Shown piece by piece: positions 1 through 11,310 of a stretch of DNA of 64,000 nucleotides (positions within the stretch are counted from its first letter, which is position 1; every line of letters begins with the position of its first letter). The notes below the pieces were generated by a model that was not told where the DNA came from, searched no databases, and saw only the letters and a program-made list of their open reading frames with translations. This DNA comes from Pseudofabraea citricarpa (Eukaryota; Ascomycota; Leotiomycetes; Helotiales; Dermateaceae). The position numbers were made by a program, and so were the translations under genes. The stretch lies in NCBI GenBank assembly GCA_029641185.1, contig JAPWGK010000014.1, positions 310,001-374,000 of the forward strand. Direction: 5' to 3'.

Positions 1-2002
1 GGGGCACGAGATATAAGAGCTGGATACTATAGGGATTTTGGCTCGCAGACTGGACTGGTCATCTCCGGGTTGAGATGATGGTTTGTTTGACAGGCCGGCT
101 CGCATCCGATTTCCATTCTTCTGCCGCTGCGTGCCCCAGACTCGGCGGAACAAGGTTTGGCCGCCGCCGTGGACCCTTTTTCGTACGTCGGCCCACATGT
201 TCTCACTAAACTTAGAGGCAGGCTAGAGGCGTCAAATCTCCGAGGGTTCCCCAAAACAGGCGGGCAGGCTCACTACGGCAGGGCGTTTCAGGGGTTGGCC
301 ATGTCCTTGACGCCCTGGGGATGGGGATGGGAGAGAATCCAAAAGAGAGCAGAGCAGATATGTAAAGTACAGTAGATGCATGGCAAAGGGGGAATGCAGC
401 CAGGAATGCACTCAAGCCGCCCGGAGTTGAGAAATCCTCTTTTGGATAGCCAATCGTTTACCATCTGGATCTGTTTGGCCACCAAAGATACTGGCTGGAG
501 TACATGACCAGAAAAGAGGTCAAAGTTACTGTACGGCTGGTCATGGTGGTCATGGTGGCCATGGCAGTCATGGTTCTCATGGATGAGCATCATAGCCCAT
601 GGTTCACGCCTGTACAACGTAACCCAGTCACTGGAAAAGCCAAAACGTGCTAAGAGGCTAACACACCTTACTTACAGTAGGGTTATCGTAAGCTCAATAC
701 ACCGCCTCTTCACTATCTGCTAGAGGCTAGAGGCTGTATCTGGTAGGCAGTTGGCTGTTGGCTGTTGGCTGTTGCTTTAGGCTCTACTGTCCTCTAGCTT
801 TCTAGCTTTCTAGACCTCCCTTCAGCAACGAAGCAAGGAAGCAAGCAATAGCTACTTACTATCTACTCTACTCGGCCACCTGCTGCACACCCTCTTGCTA
901 TTGCTCTTCTATCTACAGCGTATCAACGGCATTGCCTCCCCCTCTGCCCCTCCCTCTGAAACTGTTCATGCTGTACGACGGGTAGTTGCTCTGCAGTATC
1001 TGTACCACTTACCACTTACCACTTGCTAGTTGCTATTCACTCAATCACTCCGCTGCCTTGTGATCTCGCCCCTCTCCTCCTCCCCTCCAACCTCTGACCT
1101 ATCGCAAAGCCGTTGACAGTTAACTTAACTCATCCCAAATATTCCTCAGAAAACCAAGAACCAGTTCCGGAGAGATGGCAACCGTGAACACAGACCCTAC
1201 CCTCCCAACTCTCCCTACAGTACAGTACTACGCACCCTACCCACCCTACCAAACCCGTGCATACACCACAGACCCCATCCAGCGAGGTATGACACCACTG
1301 ACATTAACACATACTGGCTGCATCCATCTTCTATTCGTGTACCTGTTTAATCTCACGTGGATCCTCCTTGCTTGCCCCCCCCTCAATCTTGTAATCTTGT
1401 CGTGCATCGCATCTCTGTTTCCCGCCGGCTAGTGTTTCTTAATACACCAGTTCACCACCATCGCCATCGCAATCTTGGAGCTACCTCTCCTCCACCACCA
1501 TTACCACCACTACATCAACCACCACCTCCACCACCTCCACCATCACCCGCTAATTCCTCCTGCCACCACCATCCGTACGAAAGCGTCTTACACGCGCCCT
1601 CACCCACTGTCCTTACCGACTGTTCTCGCCGTTCTTCTCTCGAGACGCCCCCAAAAAACGGCCTCGGCTCGTTTCATCATCTTCGAGCTTCCGACGTTTG
1701 TTGCATCAAGAACTGAGCACGCAGCGGCTGTCTGTTATTTGCTACCAAAAAATCCCATCAACTGCGCAACCCCTTCCCACGACTCTACTCCACCCTGCCC
1801 CCCCCCCCCCCCCCCCCCCCGACGAGCCCTTTGTACCACGAATGCTTCGAATCACCGTCACATCCAGGAAACAAACTTTGGAATAGAGGCATTCCCGCCG
1901 GCGTATTGTTTGTGGTTGGCGAAGGGGTCTTGCTCCATTCGTCTGGAACCCTGAATCCAATATTCCCAATTTGATGACAGCCGCTGGCTCGACCCCCCAG
2001 TC
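1..2002. other. 5' flank and leader of the Sec7 gene
   Basis: No gene is supported in this stretch. It is pyrimidine-rich on the + strand from about 780 onward, as in many fungal promoters and leaders. It contains short direct repeats (TTGGCTG units near 750-775, TCATGG-type units near 540-585) and a C homopolymer just before the coding start. An ATG at 1175 opens 37 codons that end at a plausible GTATGA donor at 1287, so the region may hold an upstream ORF or a spliced leader, but I found no in-frame join to the gene at 2003. Confidence 0.6.
1798..1820 (+). repeat. 23-nt poly-C tract
   Basis: An uninterrupted run of 23 C lies about 180 bases upstream of the Sec7-gene start codon, in its probable leader. 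Such a run is length-unstable and error-prone in sequencing, so its true length is uncertain. Confidence 0.95.
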
Positions 2003-5000
2003 ATGCAGCGTTCATTCGATGACTCTCTCATGACCTCTCCGACAAAGCGCCTTGGGGTCTCGCTCAATGTCGACACGGGCTATAATAAGGGAAAGGGGAA
2101 GGAGATCTCGCCGCCGCAGACTCCAGAAGGTCCTCGAATGGCAAAATCCAACGCTGCAGCTGCCAATCGGGCGCTTAGGGTGAAGACCAGTCCACGGGAA
2201 ACCTTTCTGGACGACAATGTGACGCCTGTCGATCCGCAGTCGAACAAGGAGAACGAGGGGGAGAGAGGCGGCCTGAATCGAGATTCTCACGACCTCTCCC
2301 TCAGCCCACGGAATGTCACCAGAGACTCGCTGGTTGACCACATGCTCTTGTCCCTCGATCAATTCTCCTTCGACAACGTCAATTTTGGGGAGCGGAACCC
2401 GACGCTCGAGGAGGAGCAGCTGTATTCGTCCTTCAACGATGATGAGGACCCGTACCCACCAGCACAGAATTTTGCGCCGAGGCAGAACAGCAGAGGCACA
2501 GCACACAATTACTCTTACAGTTCCGACTACGAGAACGCCGACGACTCGAGCCGATATTCCGAGCAGATGTCTCGTGGCCGAAGAAGCAACAGCAGTTCTA
2601 ACTTTCAGACGGGATTGAGCAGGATCAAGAGCGTTCGCAGGGATACAGCCGGGAGTCAAAATTTCACGTCACCGAGGGGGCCCCCCATACAAATACCTCC
2701 ACGGAAGAGTCACTCGCGAAGTGCAAAAGGGAGCAAGGGAAGCAGTGCAGCGAGTTTCGATCTTGGGTACGCTCAGGTTACGAGCAGTCAGAGGTGGGCG
2801 CATGGGTTGGCTGGAAGATCCTCGAGCTTCGACTACGGCAGTGACCGACAAAATATGGGTGCGCAAGCCAGTGCAATGGCCGCACGCGTCAATCCGAGCG
2901 TGACGTCCTTTCAACCGTACGACTATGAGGCGGCGCCGACACCAACGGTGCCAGGCGGTCCTCGAAGGATGCGACCGACCTCTCCGATCATGATACCAGA
3001 ACCACCGGTTGAGCCGGCACAGAGACTCGAACGGAAGAAGAGCGGGAGGTCAGCGAAGAGTGCGTACAAGCCGAGGGCGACGACGGCGACGGGAGGTGGA
3101 AGGTTCGACTATGGGCTGCAAGATCGCAGTCGAGAACTACCTGCGCTGCCAGCCTTCAACAAAGAGGAGCCAGCGCCAGCGCCGCTGGTGGGATATGGAA
3201 AGGTCAAGGAACCCGCCGCAACGCCCACGCATCAGCTTAAGGAGCGACCTGGGTTCTTTAGAAGGGTCTTTGGGTCATCGAGGAACAATTCCGTGGCTGC
3301 ACCCGAACCACCTCCCTCGCACGGTTCCACGACATCTGCTGAAACTACCGACCGTCCCAGCAGCACCCGTCCAAGCAGCAAGCCGCACCATATTGGTACC
3401 CAAATGAAAACCCAAAATGCACCACCACCTCCCCCGCCCCCGAAAGAACACGCACATGTCCTCTCCAAAAAGCCATCGTCCTTCTTTCGTCGCCGGAAGA
3501 AGTCAGTGTCGGAGCCTGAGGCTTCGGTGCCTGTACCTATCGTACCAACATTACTCCCTGCGGAGAGAGAGATCTCTCTGTTACCCAAACCCGAGGCCAG
3601 TCCCGTTAGTAGTCTTCGCAAGGTGATGAATCCGTACCTGCAGAGTCCTGTGAAGCAGCTGAAGCAATCTCATACTCAGAGCACGCTCTCTAGTCAAGTC
3701 AGTGATACCTCTGATGTAGAAGAGCGGGATCCGAGAGACATCAGAGGCTTTTCCCCAGACTACACACCAGATAAAAATGCGACGATTAGGGCGGTGAAGC
3801 CGAGATCGAGAGAGGGGCTCGAAGGTTTCCCTAACTACGAACCGCCTCTGCTAAAGCCAAGTGGCATTCCAGGTCCGGCCGAGAGTCAAGCAAGGGACGC
3901 AAACGTCACCTTTCTTCAGGATAGCAGTGATAACGGCGATGCACACAGCACAACAGAAAAACCGATACCGACCAAGGATTCTAAGGATAGTGAAACCAAG
4001 TGGCTCCCGAGTCCAATGCCAACCTCACCAACATTTTCGCCCTCGGCATCTGTCGCGAGAGACATGGCACTGGTTGCAGAGTATGAGCGTGTCTATTCGA
4101 AACGCTCCCCTTCGGCTCTGGCTAGGGCGTCTTCCCCAGCTCTCAATTCACCACAGAGCTCAACCTCTACCAAGCCAGGTCAATCGGCCCCTAAGATGGT
4201 AGCAGAAGAAGAATGGGTGATGCTCTCGCCCACCAAATCGCCTCCTGCCCCTCCTGCTAAAGAAAACCGCGTGTGGTTGGAGCCATCTTCATCGGAGGAA
4301 GATGTCTCAGATTCGAAACTCTCGCTCCCAACCAATTCGAAAGCAGCCTTGAGATCATCTGGCTCGACCGACACAGAATACAAATCTGCCACCAGCCTGC
4401 CAATTGTTCAGGTTGAAGGACAGGTTGAAGTGCAGCACGATGTTCCTTCGAGCCCCCGGCTTTTGACGGCGGCAGAAGCAATCCAGGCGTTGGACGAATT
4501 ACAACCACGAGTTGCCGACACGACCCCCACTGAAGGAGAGCGGGAGAAGGCAAAGAAGATTTATGATGGCAATGAGGATTTTATACAGAAGGAGAAGGCA
4601 TGCGCGTGGATGGGAGAGGAGGGGCCAGTGAGGGCGAGGACCCTGATTGCTTATATGGAGCTTTACGACTTTTCCAACCTCAACATTCTGGCAGCCCTCC
4701 GGAATCTATGTGGCAGATTGGTCCTGAAGGGAGAGAGTCAGCAAGTTGATCGTATCCTCGATAGATTTGCTCAACGGTGGTGCCAGTGCAACCCGGATCA
4801 TGGATTCAAGGTTACGGGTGAGTCCAATAATTGTCTTCTCCTCGGCCGCGCTAACCAGTTCATAGATGTCGTTCACACAATCTGTTACTCGATCCTCCTC
4901 CTTAATACCGATCTCCATATGGCGGATATCGATCAAAAGATGACGAGAAGTCAATTCATCAAGAATACCATGCCCACGATCCGCAGAAGCATTGCAGACA

Positions 5001-6881
5001 CTGCGCCAGATGCGTTCGAGCCGACCAGACCTACGGTTTTACCGGGCAAGAGCCAGACATTTGGCAGTGACGGGGCACTCAAACCAGAAAGGGCATCGAT
5101 TGAGGTGGAAAGGCCATCTTGGAGACAATCGTTCAAACCACTCCCGCGGTCTGATTCAGAAAGTGGCGTCAATACCCCAACTCCTTTGGATTACGATACG
5201 CCTGTGGATGATTGTGGTCCGTTGGTGAAGGCGCCTTTCCATGGTACGATGAGGACGTGGGAAGTTCAGGTTGAGATTGTTCTCAAAGACTTTTACAACT
5301 CAATCCGGACCGAACGATTGCCATTATTTGGTGCGCCGGTCGACAAGAACCCACATCCCCCGCCATCTTCCAACTCTCTGTCTGTGTTCACAAATGGAAT
5401 GCTTCGAAGATCTCCCAGTGTTCTCAGCAAGGCTCCTTCCGAATCGCCAAGTTACCTGCGAGGACGAACAGCCGACACAGTTCGGGGACCAAATGGAAAA
5501 TGGGCGAATAAGAACAGGTCGCGCGCTCGACTGTATCCTAACTCTGGCATGGGGTCTAGCCGTACGAGTTTGGATGACCAGTCGTCGATGTGGAGCCCAT
5601 CCGTATCTTCTAGTACCTGGAGCAAGTACTCACTTGGCAAGACTCAGACGTCCATGTCAGTGGATTCTCTGGGCTCCACCTGGCCGAACAGCGATTATCA
5701 GCAATCGATCGGTTTTGCGAACGCACTTTCTCAAGCTATCATCCGCGAAGAGACTCATACTTCTGCCTCGAGCACAGATGAGAATCGTGTTGCTCCTCTG
5801 TTGGAAGATGAGAGTCTGGAATTGGCAGGGGCTCCGTGGGCTAAAGAAGGTATCCTCAAACACAAGCATCATCTAGAAGCTCTAGACAAGAAGGCCAAGG
5901 ATCGCAACTGGAACGAAACATTCGCAGTTATTGAGAAGGGATATATGTCCTTGTTCTCGTTCTCTTCCAAGTCTCTTCGCCAGAAGACCAAATCGCTCTC
6001 CAAAGCGTCGGGACAAACTGTCGTTGGAGGTGGTAATTGGCAGGAGAACGCTGAATCGTTGGGATCCTTCTTGCTACGTCAAACCATCGCTTCAGCGCTG
6101 CCTTCGCCTGGTTACAGCAAGGCCAGACCTCATGTTTGGGCTCTCAGTCTGCCAACAGGTGCTGTTCATCTTTTCCAAGTTGGTACACCTGATATCGTGA
6201 AGGAATTCGTCTCTACAGCAAATTATTGGTCTGCTCGTCTCTCTAATCATCCACTGGTTGGTGGTATCTCCAACATCGAATATGGTTGGAGTGATGCGAT
6301 TGTCAATAATTCTCTCGTCAACGCTATCAATGATGCTGGAAGACCCTCTACTAGCGGTGCTCGTCCCAGCATGCAGAGTTCGCTGCGCAACAGTTTGGAC
6401 CAAGGTTCAAGCGGAGTTATCCGAGGAAGATTACCCGGTGACCGAATCAACATCACTGACTGGACTCCTCCCACACAAAGCATGCGTGCTTCGAATCTGA
6501 TGGAGACAGATCAACTACGTACCTTGACCGCATACGTAGCCGGTATCGAGGAAGAGCTACAAAAGCACAATCAACTGCGAAGCCCTATGCAACTTGCTGT
6601 AAGTTTCCCGATGGCACGAAGTAGATTCTTGCTAACATTCTGTCTAGTTCACCCCTCGGCACCCTAACGCCGTCAAGGCCATGGCGAACTGGGAGAAGAA
6701 ATCTTCCTACCTCCTGAGAGAGATCGTCAAGTTCCGCACTTATATAGATGTTCTCCAGTCGGCCGAGGTTGCGCGAGAGCGCATCTACGCTGACCGAGCC
6801 AAGGAGAAGGAAATGATGGAACGAGGTGAGGAGGACGAGGAATCGGATGATGAAGGGGAGACGACGCTTCGTCCAGAATGA
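2003..6881 (+). CDS. Sec7 and PH domain Arf guanine nucleotide exchange factor (Syt1-like)
   Basis: Predicted to activate Arf-family GTPases in membrane traffic. Exons 2003-4817, 4866-6598 and 6648-6881 give about 1593 aa. The first intron (48 nt, divisible by three) can be read through. Removing it restores the Sec7 run FKVT-DVVHTICYSILLLNTDLH, the strongest evidence for it. The second intron (49 nt) has GTAAGT, GCTAAC and CTAG. Roughly residues 1-840 are Ser/Pro-rich and probably disordered, with a poly-Pro stretch. Sec7 follows at about 845-975, with the catalytic glutamate in the KGESQQVDR motif. A PH domain lies at about 1260-1400 (GILKHKHHLEALDKKAKDRNW), and the end is helical and acidic. 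Layout and length resemble fungal Syt1/Yel1-type GEFs. The start is the first ATG after a stop-containing leader. Exact orthology is not established. Confidence 0.88.
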
Positions 6882-8061
6882 TCAAACGCATCGAATCGTC
6901 TTGCATGGGACTTTTCATTTCTTTCATTCATTCTTTCACGACGCACGCACGCACGGGTACATGAGTTTTTCTTTTTTGGATTTTGGGCCTTTTAGACATG
7001 ACGCGATGTATATGCGGTACCAAGGACAGGGGCGGGGCGGCGGCGCTTTTTCTTCTTTCTATTTTGGGCTGACCTGACCTGACCTCACCTGACCGCGTTG
7101 GAAAAAAGAAGAGAAAAGCAGAGAAGAGAAAAGAAAGGAAGACAGTTCATTGCATACATACATTTATTGGGGATGGGGGTCGTGGGGGGCGTCGGATTGT
7201 ATTTTTTTTTTTTTTTTTTCTTTTTGGTTTTGGTTTTGGGGGAGGTTCTTTTTTTCTGCTCTGTCCGCCTGATAGATGGGATGGGATGGGATGGATCGAC
7301 TTGATTGACTTGATGGATGAATGCAAATCACGCACGGGCATGAAATGGAAATAAGCCGCTGGGGATCTTTCGAGGGTGTTTTTCTTTTTTTTTTGGTTCT
7401 TTTTTGGTTCTTTTTTCGCTCTTGCTTTCTTGCTTGCTTGCTTTCTTGCCTTCCTCGTCTCGTCTCGCCTTCTCTCGCCTCGTCAAAACTTTTATTATAC
7501 CCCCAGATGTTTGTTTGTTGCTGCTGTTCTGTTTGTTATATGGATTTATCTATGTAGGTATATAGGTATATAGGTATATAGATATATATATACTGTTGGT
7601 TGTTAGTTATCGGGTGCGTTGATTGTTGGTTGTTGGTTTGTTGGTTATATAGGTAGGTAGGTATGTATATGTGTATATGTGTGTGTATGTGTGTGTGCTT
7701 GTTTGTATCTATGTTGATGTGGATGTTGATGTGAATATCAATATCCAGGAAGGAAGGAAGGAAGAAGTAATAAAAAAAACTAAAAGACTAGAGATACAGA
7801 GAAGTATAAATACGTCCTACCTTCTGACGGTGATGGTAAAACTTCTCTACTCACTCACTTACTCACTTACCGTCGTGAAATGGAATTACATCCATGAGAA
7901 ATCACCGGGATCCGGGATTCGGGATTCTTGGAGGGCTTTTCAACTTGTGAAGTAGGTCGCGAACTAGAGATGAGATGTGAGGAAGTGAGGATGTGAGGAA
8001 GTGAGTGGAGGGAGGGAGGGACTCGGAGGGAGTGCTGTTTCCTCAGTCTATAATTCGTTCA

Positions 8062-8067
<6 letters not shown>

Positions 8068-8105
<38 letters not shown>
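8068..8105 (+). repeat. (TC)19 microsatellite
   Basis: A perfect TC dinucleotide array of about 19 units lies in the 3' flank of the Sec7 gene. Confidence 0.95.
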
Positions 8106-8108
<3 letters not shown>

Positions 8109-8347
8109 CCCTCATTCTCTGCTTCTCTTATCCTCTCGTTCTTTTTCGGAATCTGAGATTCTGGGATTCTGAGAATCTGTCATCCCTGCCCCGTCCTCGC
8201 AGAACTCGCGTCGGTCGATTACTTTGTTCAAAGAAACTCACGTGGGAGATATCATGCTGGGAGATCTACCTTGGTTTACCTTGCCTTGCCTTGAGTTGTC
8301 TTGCCTTTCCGTAACCGCCGCTTTAACTTAACTTAATTGATTCCAGA

Positions 8348-8394
8348 ACGTGTACGTGTACGTGTACGTATACGTGTCCGTATACGTGTCCGTG
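8348..8394 (+). repeat. ACGTGT/ACGTAT/CCGTAT short array
   Basis: About seven degenerate hexamer units based on ACGTGT follow one another. The array is rich in the self-complementary core ACGT, so it can fold or bind ACGT-core factors, but no function is implied. Confidence 0.8.
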
Positions 8395-9353
8395 GCTCTT
8401 TTTTAGATCTAGAGTGAGGATAGGAGGAGGGAGGAGGAAGGTCACTAGAGTGCGGATAAGAGATTATTGTCACTACTGAGCAAAACATATAATATAATTC
8501 TTATATTATTCTTCCATCTCATCTTAGTTTTCTATCTCTCCTTCTAGGAATGCTTAATAACTTTGCTTGATACTTGCTTTGTTTTCTAGCTGGGTCTAGC
8601 TGGGTCTAGCTGGGTGGGTTGTTCAAGTTTTGGTTATAAATGTTGAGTGAAGTAGAGACTTTTTCAGATCATGTATGTGGATTGGTCGACCTCGTTTCGT
8701 TTCGCTTTAGCGCTTTGTTATTATATAAGTACCTATGCTTGCTCTTATGAGAATAGCATATGTATTGAAAGAATAGTAGGTTTTTGTTGTTGAGTTTCTT
8801 TTATTTTTGTTACTGGGATCAAGTCAGTCATTTAAATCGAACATGCCGGGAGCCTCTTCAGGAACTAAGCTAAAAAGAAAAAAAGAAAAAAAGAAAGAAA
8901 AGACCCAGTTGCGAGTATAGAATAGTGAGGAATCTGGCTACTATTTAAGCCCGCTCGCAGAGGGAATACCCCTAGCATGAGGTTACTTTTAAAGATGAGA
9001 AAAAGTATATCTCTAAAAATCCAAGGAGTAAGGGATTACTTTTAAGGATAAAGCATATTTCCAAAAATGAGATCATAGGTACTCTGACTGGCCCAGGTGC
9101 CTGAAGAAGTACGGATTTCTCCTGGTAGAATCGCGCGTACGCAAGAATCAAGATTGCAGTAAAGTAGTTAGACTAGGTAACATGCACGGCGCAATAGAAG
9201 TAAGAATACATCAACTCGTACCAACTGACAACAGGTAGCACTTTTGTATATGTCTTAGAGGAGGCTTAGGATCTCTTATTTTTGTTATCTCAAGACGTCT
9301 CGACTTCCACTCCCTCGATAGCTTGCTACCTCTGCTCATGTGCGTCCATGCAT

Positions 9354-10141
9354 CTATGTCCTCCCTTCGTCTGCCATCAATGACGTCTGCTCGTCAACTG
9401 TTCCTTCTTCAGCTCCCCTTTCAGTATCAACATCCCCCATCTCTCCTCGACAGTTGATTATCTTCCAAAGCTCCTCTCTCTGCGACCTCATACATTGCCT
9501 GTATCTCCAGTATATCCCGGGCAGAAACATCTTGCAAAGCCAATGTCCAATTGGCAGAAGTAAAGTAGCACTCCAGATCAACAACGGCAGAGTAACTTGA
9601 AGCCCCACCAAAACGGTCTGCCACCCAACGGAGCAGTCGAGAGACATCAGACGTGCGACAATGAAGTACGAGTAGCCGTCAACAAAGTCGATGTCTTCCG
9701 TTTGCAGGAAGTTGAACGTGAATATGCCGAACTAGAAGGAGACGAAGGAGACGAGGAATAAGGTTGTGCCAGGACAGAGAACGCTGTAGGGTGTAATTTC
9801 CTGTATTTGCGACTATTAGTATGCTCTTCTGATCTGTAGTGTAGCACTAAGGATAGCAGAGAAGAAAGAAGGGAAGAGCTTACGATCAGTAAAGTATCGA
9901 GACCTTCAAAGGATTCACGAACGCTAGTCTTGCAATGTGGTGTCGTCGAATTGGCATCGTTGGACGAACTTCGTACCGCTACCGCTCCTGGTGTTGACGT
10001 GGGGATGGGGTCATAGTGTGAGATTACAATCGCGCAGTAGAAGGTTACGACGGCGATGATGAGTTGGCAGAGGAGGAGGGTATAGACATGATGTCTTTCC
10101 CGGAAAGCGGCAACAAGCCCGGATATCTTGCGCAGGGGCAT
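9354..10141 (-). pseudogene. Predicted multi-pass membrane protein with an in-frame TAG
   Basis: I do not recognise the family. Exon 1 (10141-9884, ATG at 10141) has a hydrophobic helix, VYTLLLCQLIIAVVTFYCAI. A clear intron follows (9883-9801: GTAAGC, TACTAAT, CAG). Exon 2 encodes a second hydrophobic stretch, YSVLCPGTTLFLVSFVSF, then a TAG at 9734-9732. The same frame continues at once with FGIFTFNFLQTEDIDFVDGY and a further helix to a stop at 9354, which looks like one protein interrupted by a nonsense codon. Alternatively a longer intron (9883-9732) ends at this TTCTAG. That skips the stop in frame but leaves no branch site at a normal distance. No relation to its neighbours is evident. 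Confidence 0.5.
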
Positions 10142-10743
10142 TTCAGCACGTCTGATCAGACCCGGCAATATTGGCTGTTAGCATGAATTGTGCACCCTCC
10201 TGGAATTGATGTCAGCAAGAAAAGGCTGAGAAGTAGGCATGTAAATTGGAGTCACGTTTGGGAAAGTAACCCTGAGACTTCAGGCGGAGGCATACTATAA
10301 ATCAAGCTGAGAAAAGCTTGCATAATCTTTTTCTCTTAGTGAAGGGTCTCAATATGTTTGGAATTGACTATAGAACATAGCTAGTGCAAAAATATGAGCG
10401 CCTATATTTGTTCGGCTTTTCTTCTTAGTTTAAAGGTGAAGTACCCAAAAAGTTTCTCGGCACAGCCGCACAGGTAGTTTCTCGTTACGCATAGATTTAG
10501 CAAATTTCGGCTTATTTATGGAGCCTCCTTAGAGATATATAAAGCCTCGGGAGGGGGGAAGAATATAGAGGGTTAATTAGTCACTTGTTGAGTAAGAAAA
10601 GACAAGTTTGCATACAACACCGTTTTTTTATTTTCCTAGATCTATTTTACTAGCACAAGAGCAGGTCCAGCCATTACTCCACTAACCCTCTCCGCCCACC
10701 TTCACAGAAGGCGCGGGAGAGGGTATTCTTCTATGCTGTTCCT
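10142..10743. other. Intergenic, AT-rich
   Basis: No coding or RNA gene is supported. The stretch is AT-rich and lies between the interrupted membrane-protein gene and the 3' end of the secreted-protein gene. Confidence 0.6.
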
Positions 10744-11310
10744 TTAAGAAGAGCAATCGAAAGCGCACAGCCAACCAAAGCCATCCCCATTCTCATTATT
10801 CTTGAACTGACCACAGGACAGGCTGCTACCAAGGATATGACCATGTCCATACTTGAAGGACAAGTGCTTCGGGTTAGCATCGAAGACGGTGAGATCCTCA
10901 GTCAGGGGCTTCGGGCGGTACTTGAATTTCCCCTCAGCTCCGTTCTTCAGACCCAGCAGCGAACACTCATTGTTGTACACGTAGACCGTTCCTGCTACTT
11001 CGGCTGGCTGGGTGTGCTTGATGTTCCACGGGTACCAGAATGCCACTGCGCAGCCCGATGGATAGTCCGAGTTGGCGATCGCTGCTTGCGTACAGTACCC
11101 ATCCCCGTTGGAGTTCTTGGGGAACACCGGGATGGGAGCTGAAGGCCGTTTTGCGAATGCCTGAACAGAGCCAGAGCCCGAGGTTTGGTTGTTAGCACCC
11201 TCTGTCTTGTTGTACCCGCTGGGACTTAAGAAGCTTGCTGGTGCCGCTGTGGCTGTGCCCACGATGGTCGTGGCTAGCACAAGAACCGCCGCTTTCAGAT
11301 CGAACTGCAT
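10744..11310 (-). CDS. Small secreted cysteine-containing protein
   Basis: Single exon, 188 aa, ATG at 11310. Residues 1-23 form a classic signal peptide with an Ala-Ala-Pro end (VLATTIVGTATAAP). A Ser/Gly/Asn linker follows with two N-glycosylation sequons (NKT about 34, NQT about 41) and a Lys-Arg at about 54-55 that could be a Kex2 site. The mature part has six cysteines, enough for three disulphides (YCTQ, GCAV, ECSL, SCGQ, LCAF, DCSS), and is rich in aromatics and glycine. The family is not recognised. Size, secretion and cysteine count match candidate fungal effectors or surface proteins; that role is inference. The gene stands alone between gene-poor flanks. Confidence 0.8.
   Translation of the reverse strand: MQFDLKAAVLVLATTIVGTATAAPASFLSPSGYNKTEGANNQTSGSGSVQAFAKRPSAPIPVFPKNSNGDGYCTQAAIANSDYPSGCAVAFWYPWNIKHTQPAEVAGTVYVYNNECSLLGLKNGAEGKFKYRPKPLTEDLTVFDANPKHLSFKYGHGHILGSSLSCGQFKNNENGDGFGWLCAFDCSS

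Larger units (their letters stand above)
6882..9353. other. Low-complexity intergenic region
   Basis: No gene is supported. The stretch is full of simple sequence: an 18-T run near 7202, GGGAT and TATAGG repeats near 7280 and 7555-7590, GTGTAT near 7670-7700, a (TC) array, an ACGTGT array near 8350, three CTAGCTGGGT units near 8586-8615, and purine tracts near 8870-8900. Two imperfect tandem units (TTACTTTTAA(A/G)GAT cores) lie at about 8981-9070. Open frames here are short and made of repeats. Confidence 0.7.

Noticed and set aside
288..617. Minus-strand frame of 109 codons with His-rich stretch
   Set aside because: No ATG at its start, the His run comes from CATGG-type repeats, and no motif or splice partner is seen.
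1475..1954. Plus-strand Pro/His-rich open frame upstream of the Sec7 gene
   Set aside because: It is made of CCA/CCT repeats and the poly-C run; composition explains it.
7098..7955. Plus-strand open frames in the Sec7 3' flank
   Set aside because: They consist of T-, GA- and GT-rich simple sequence.
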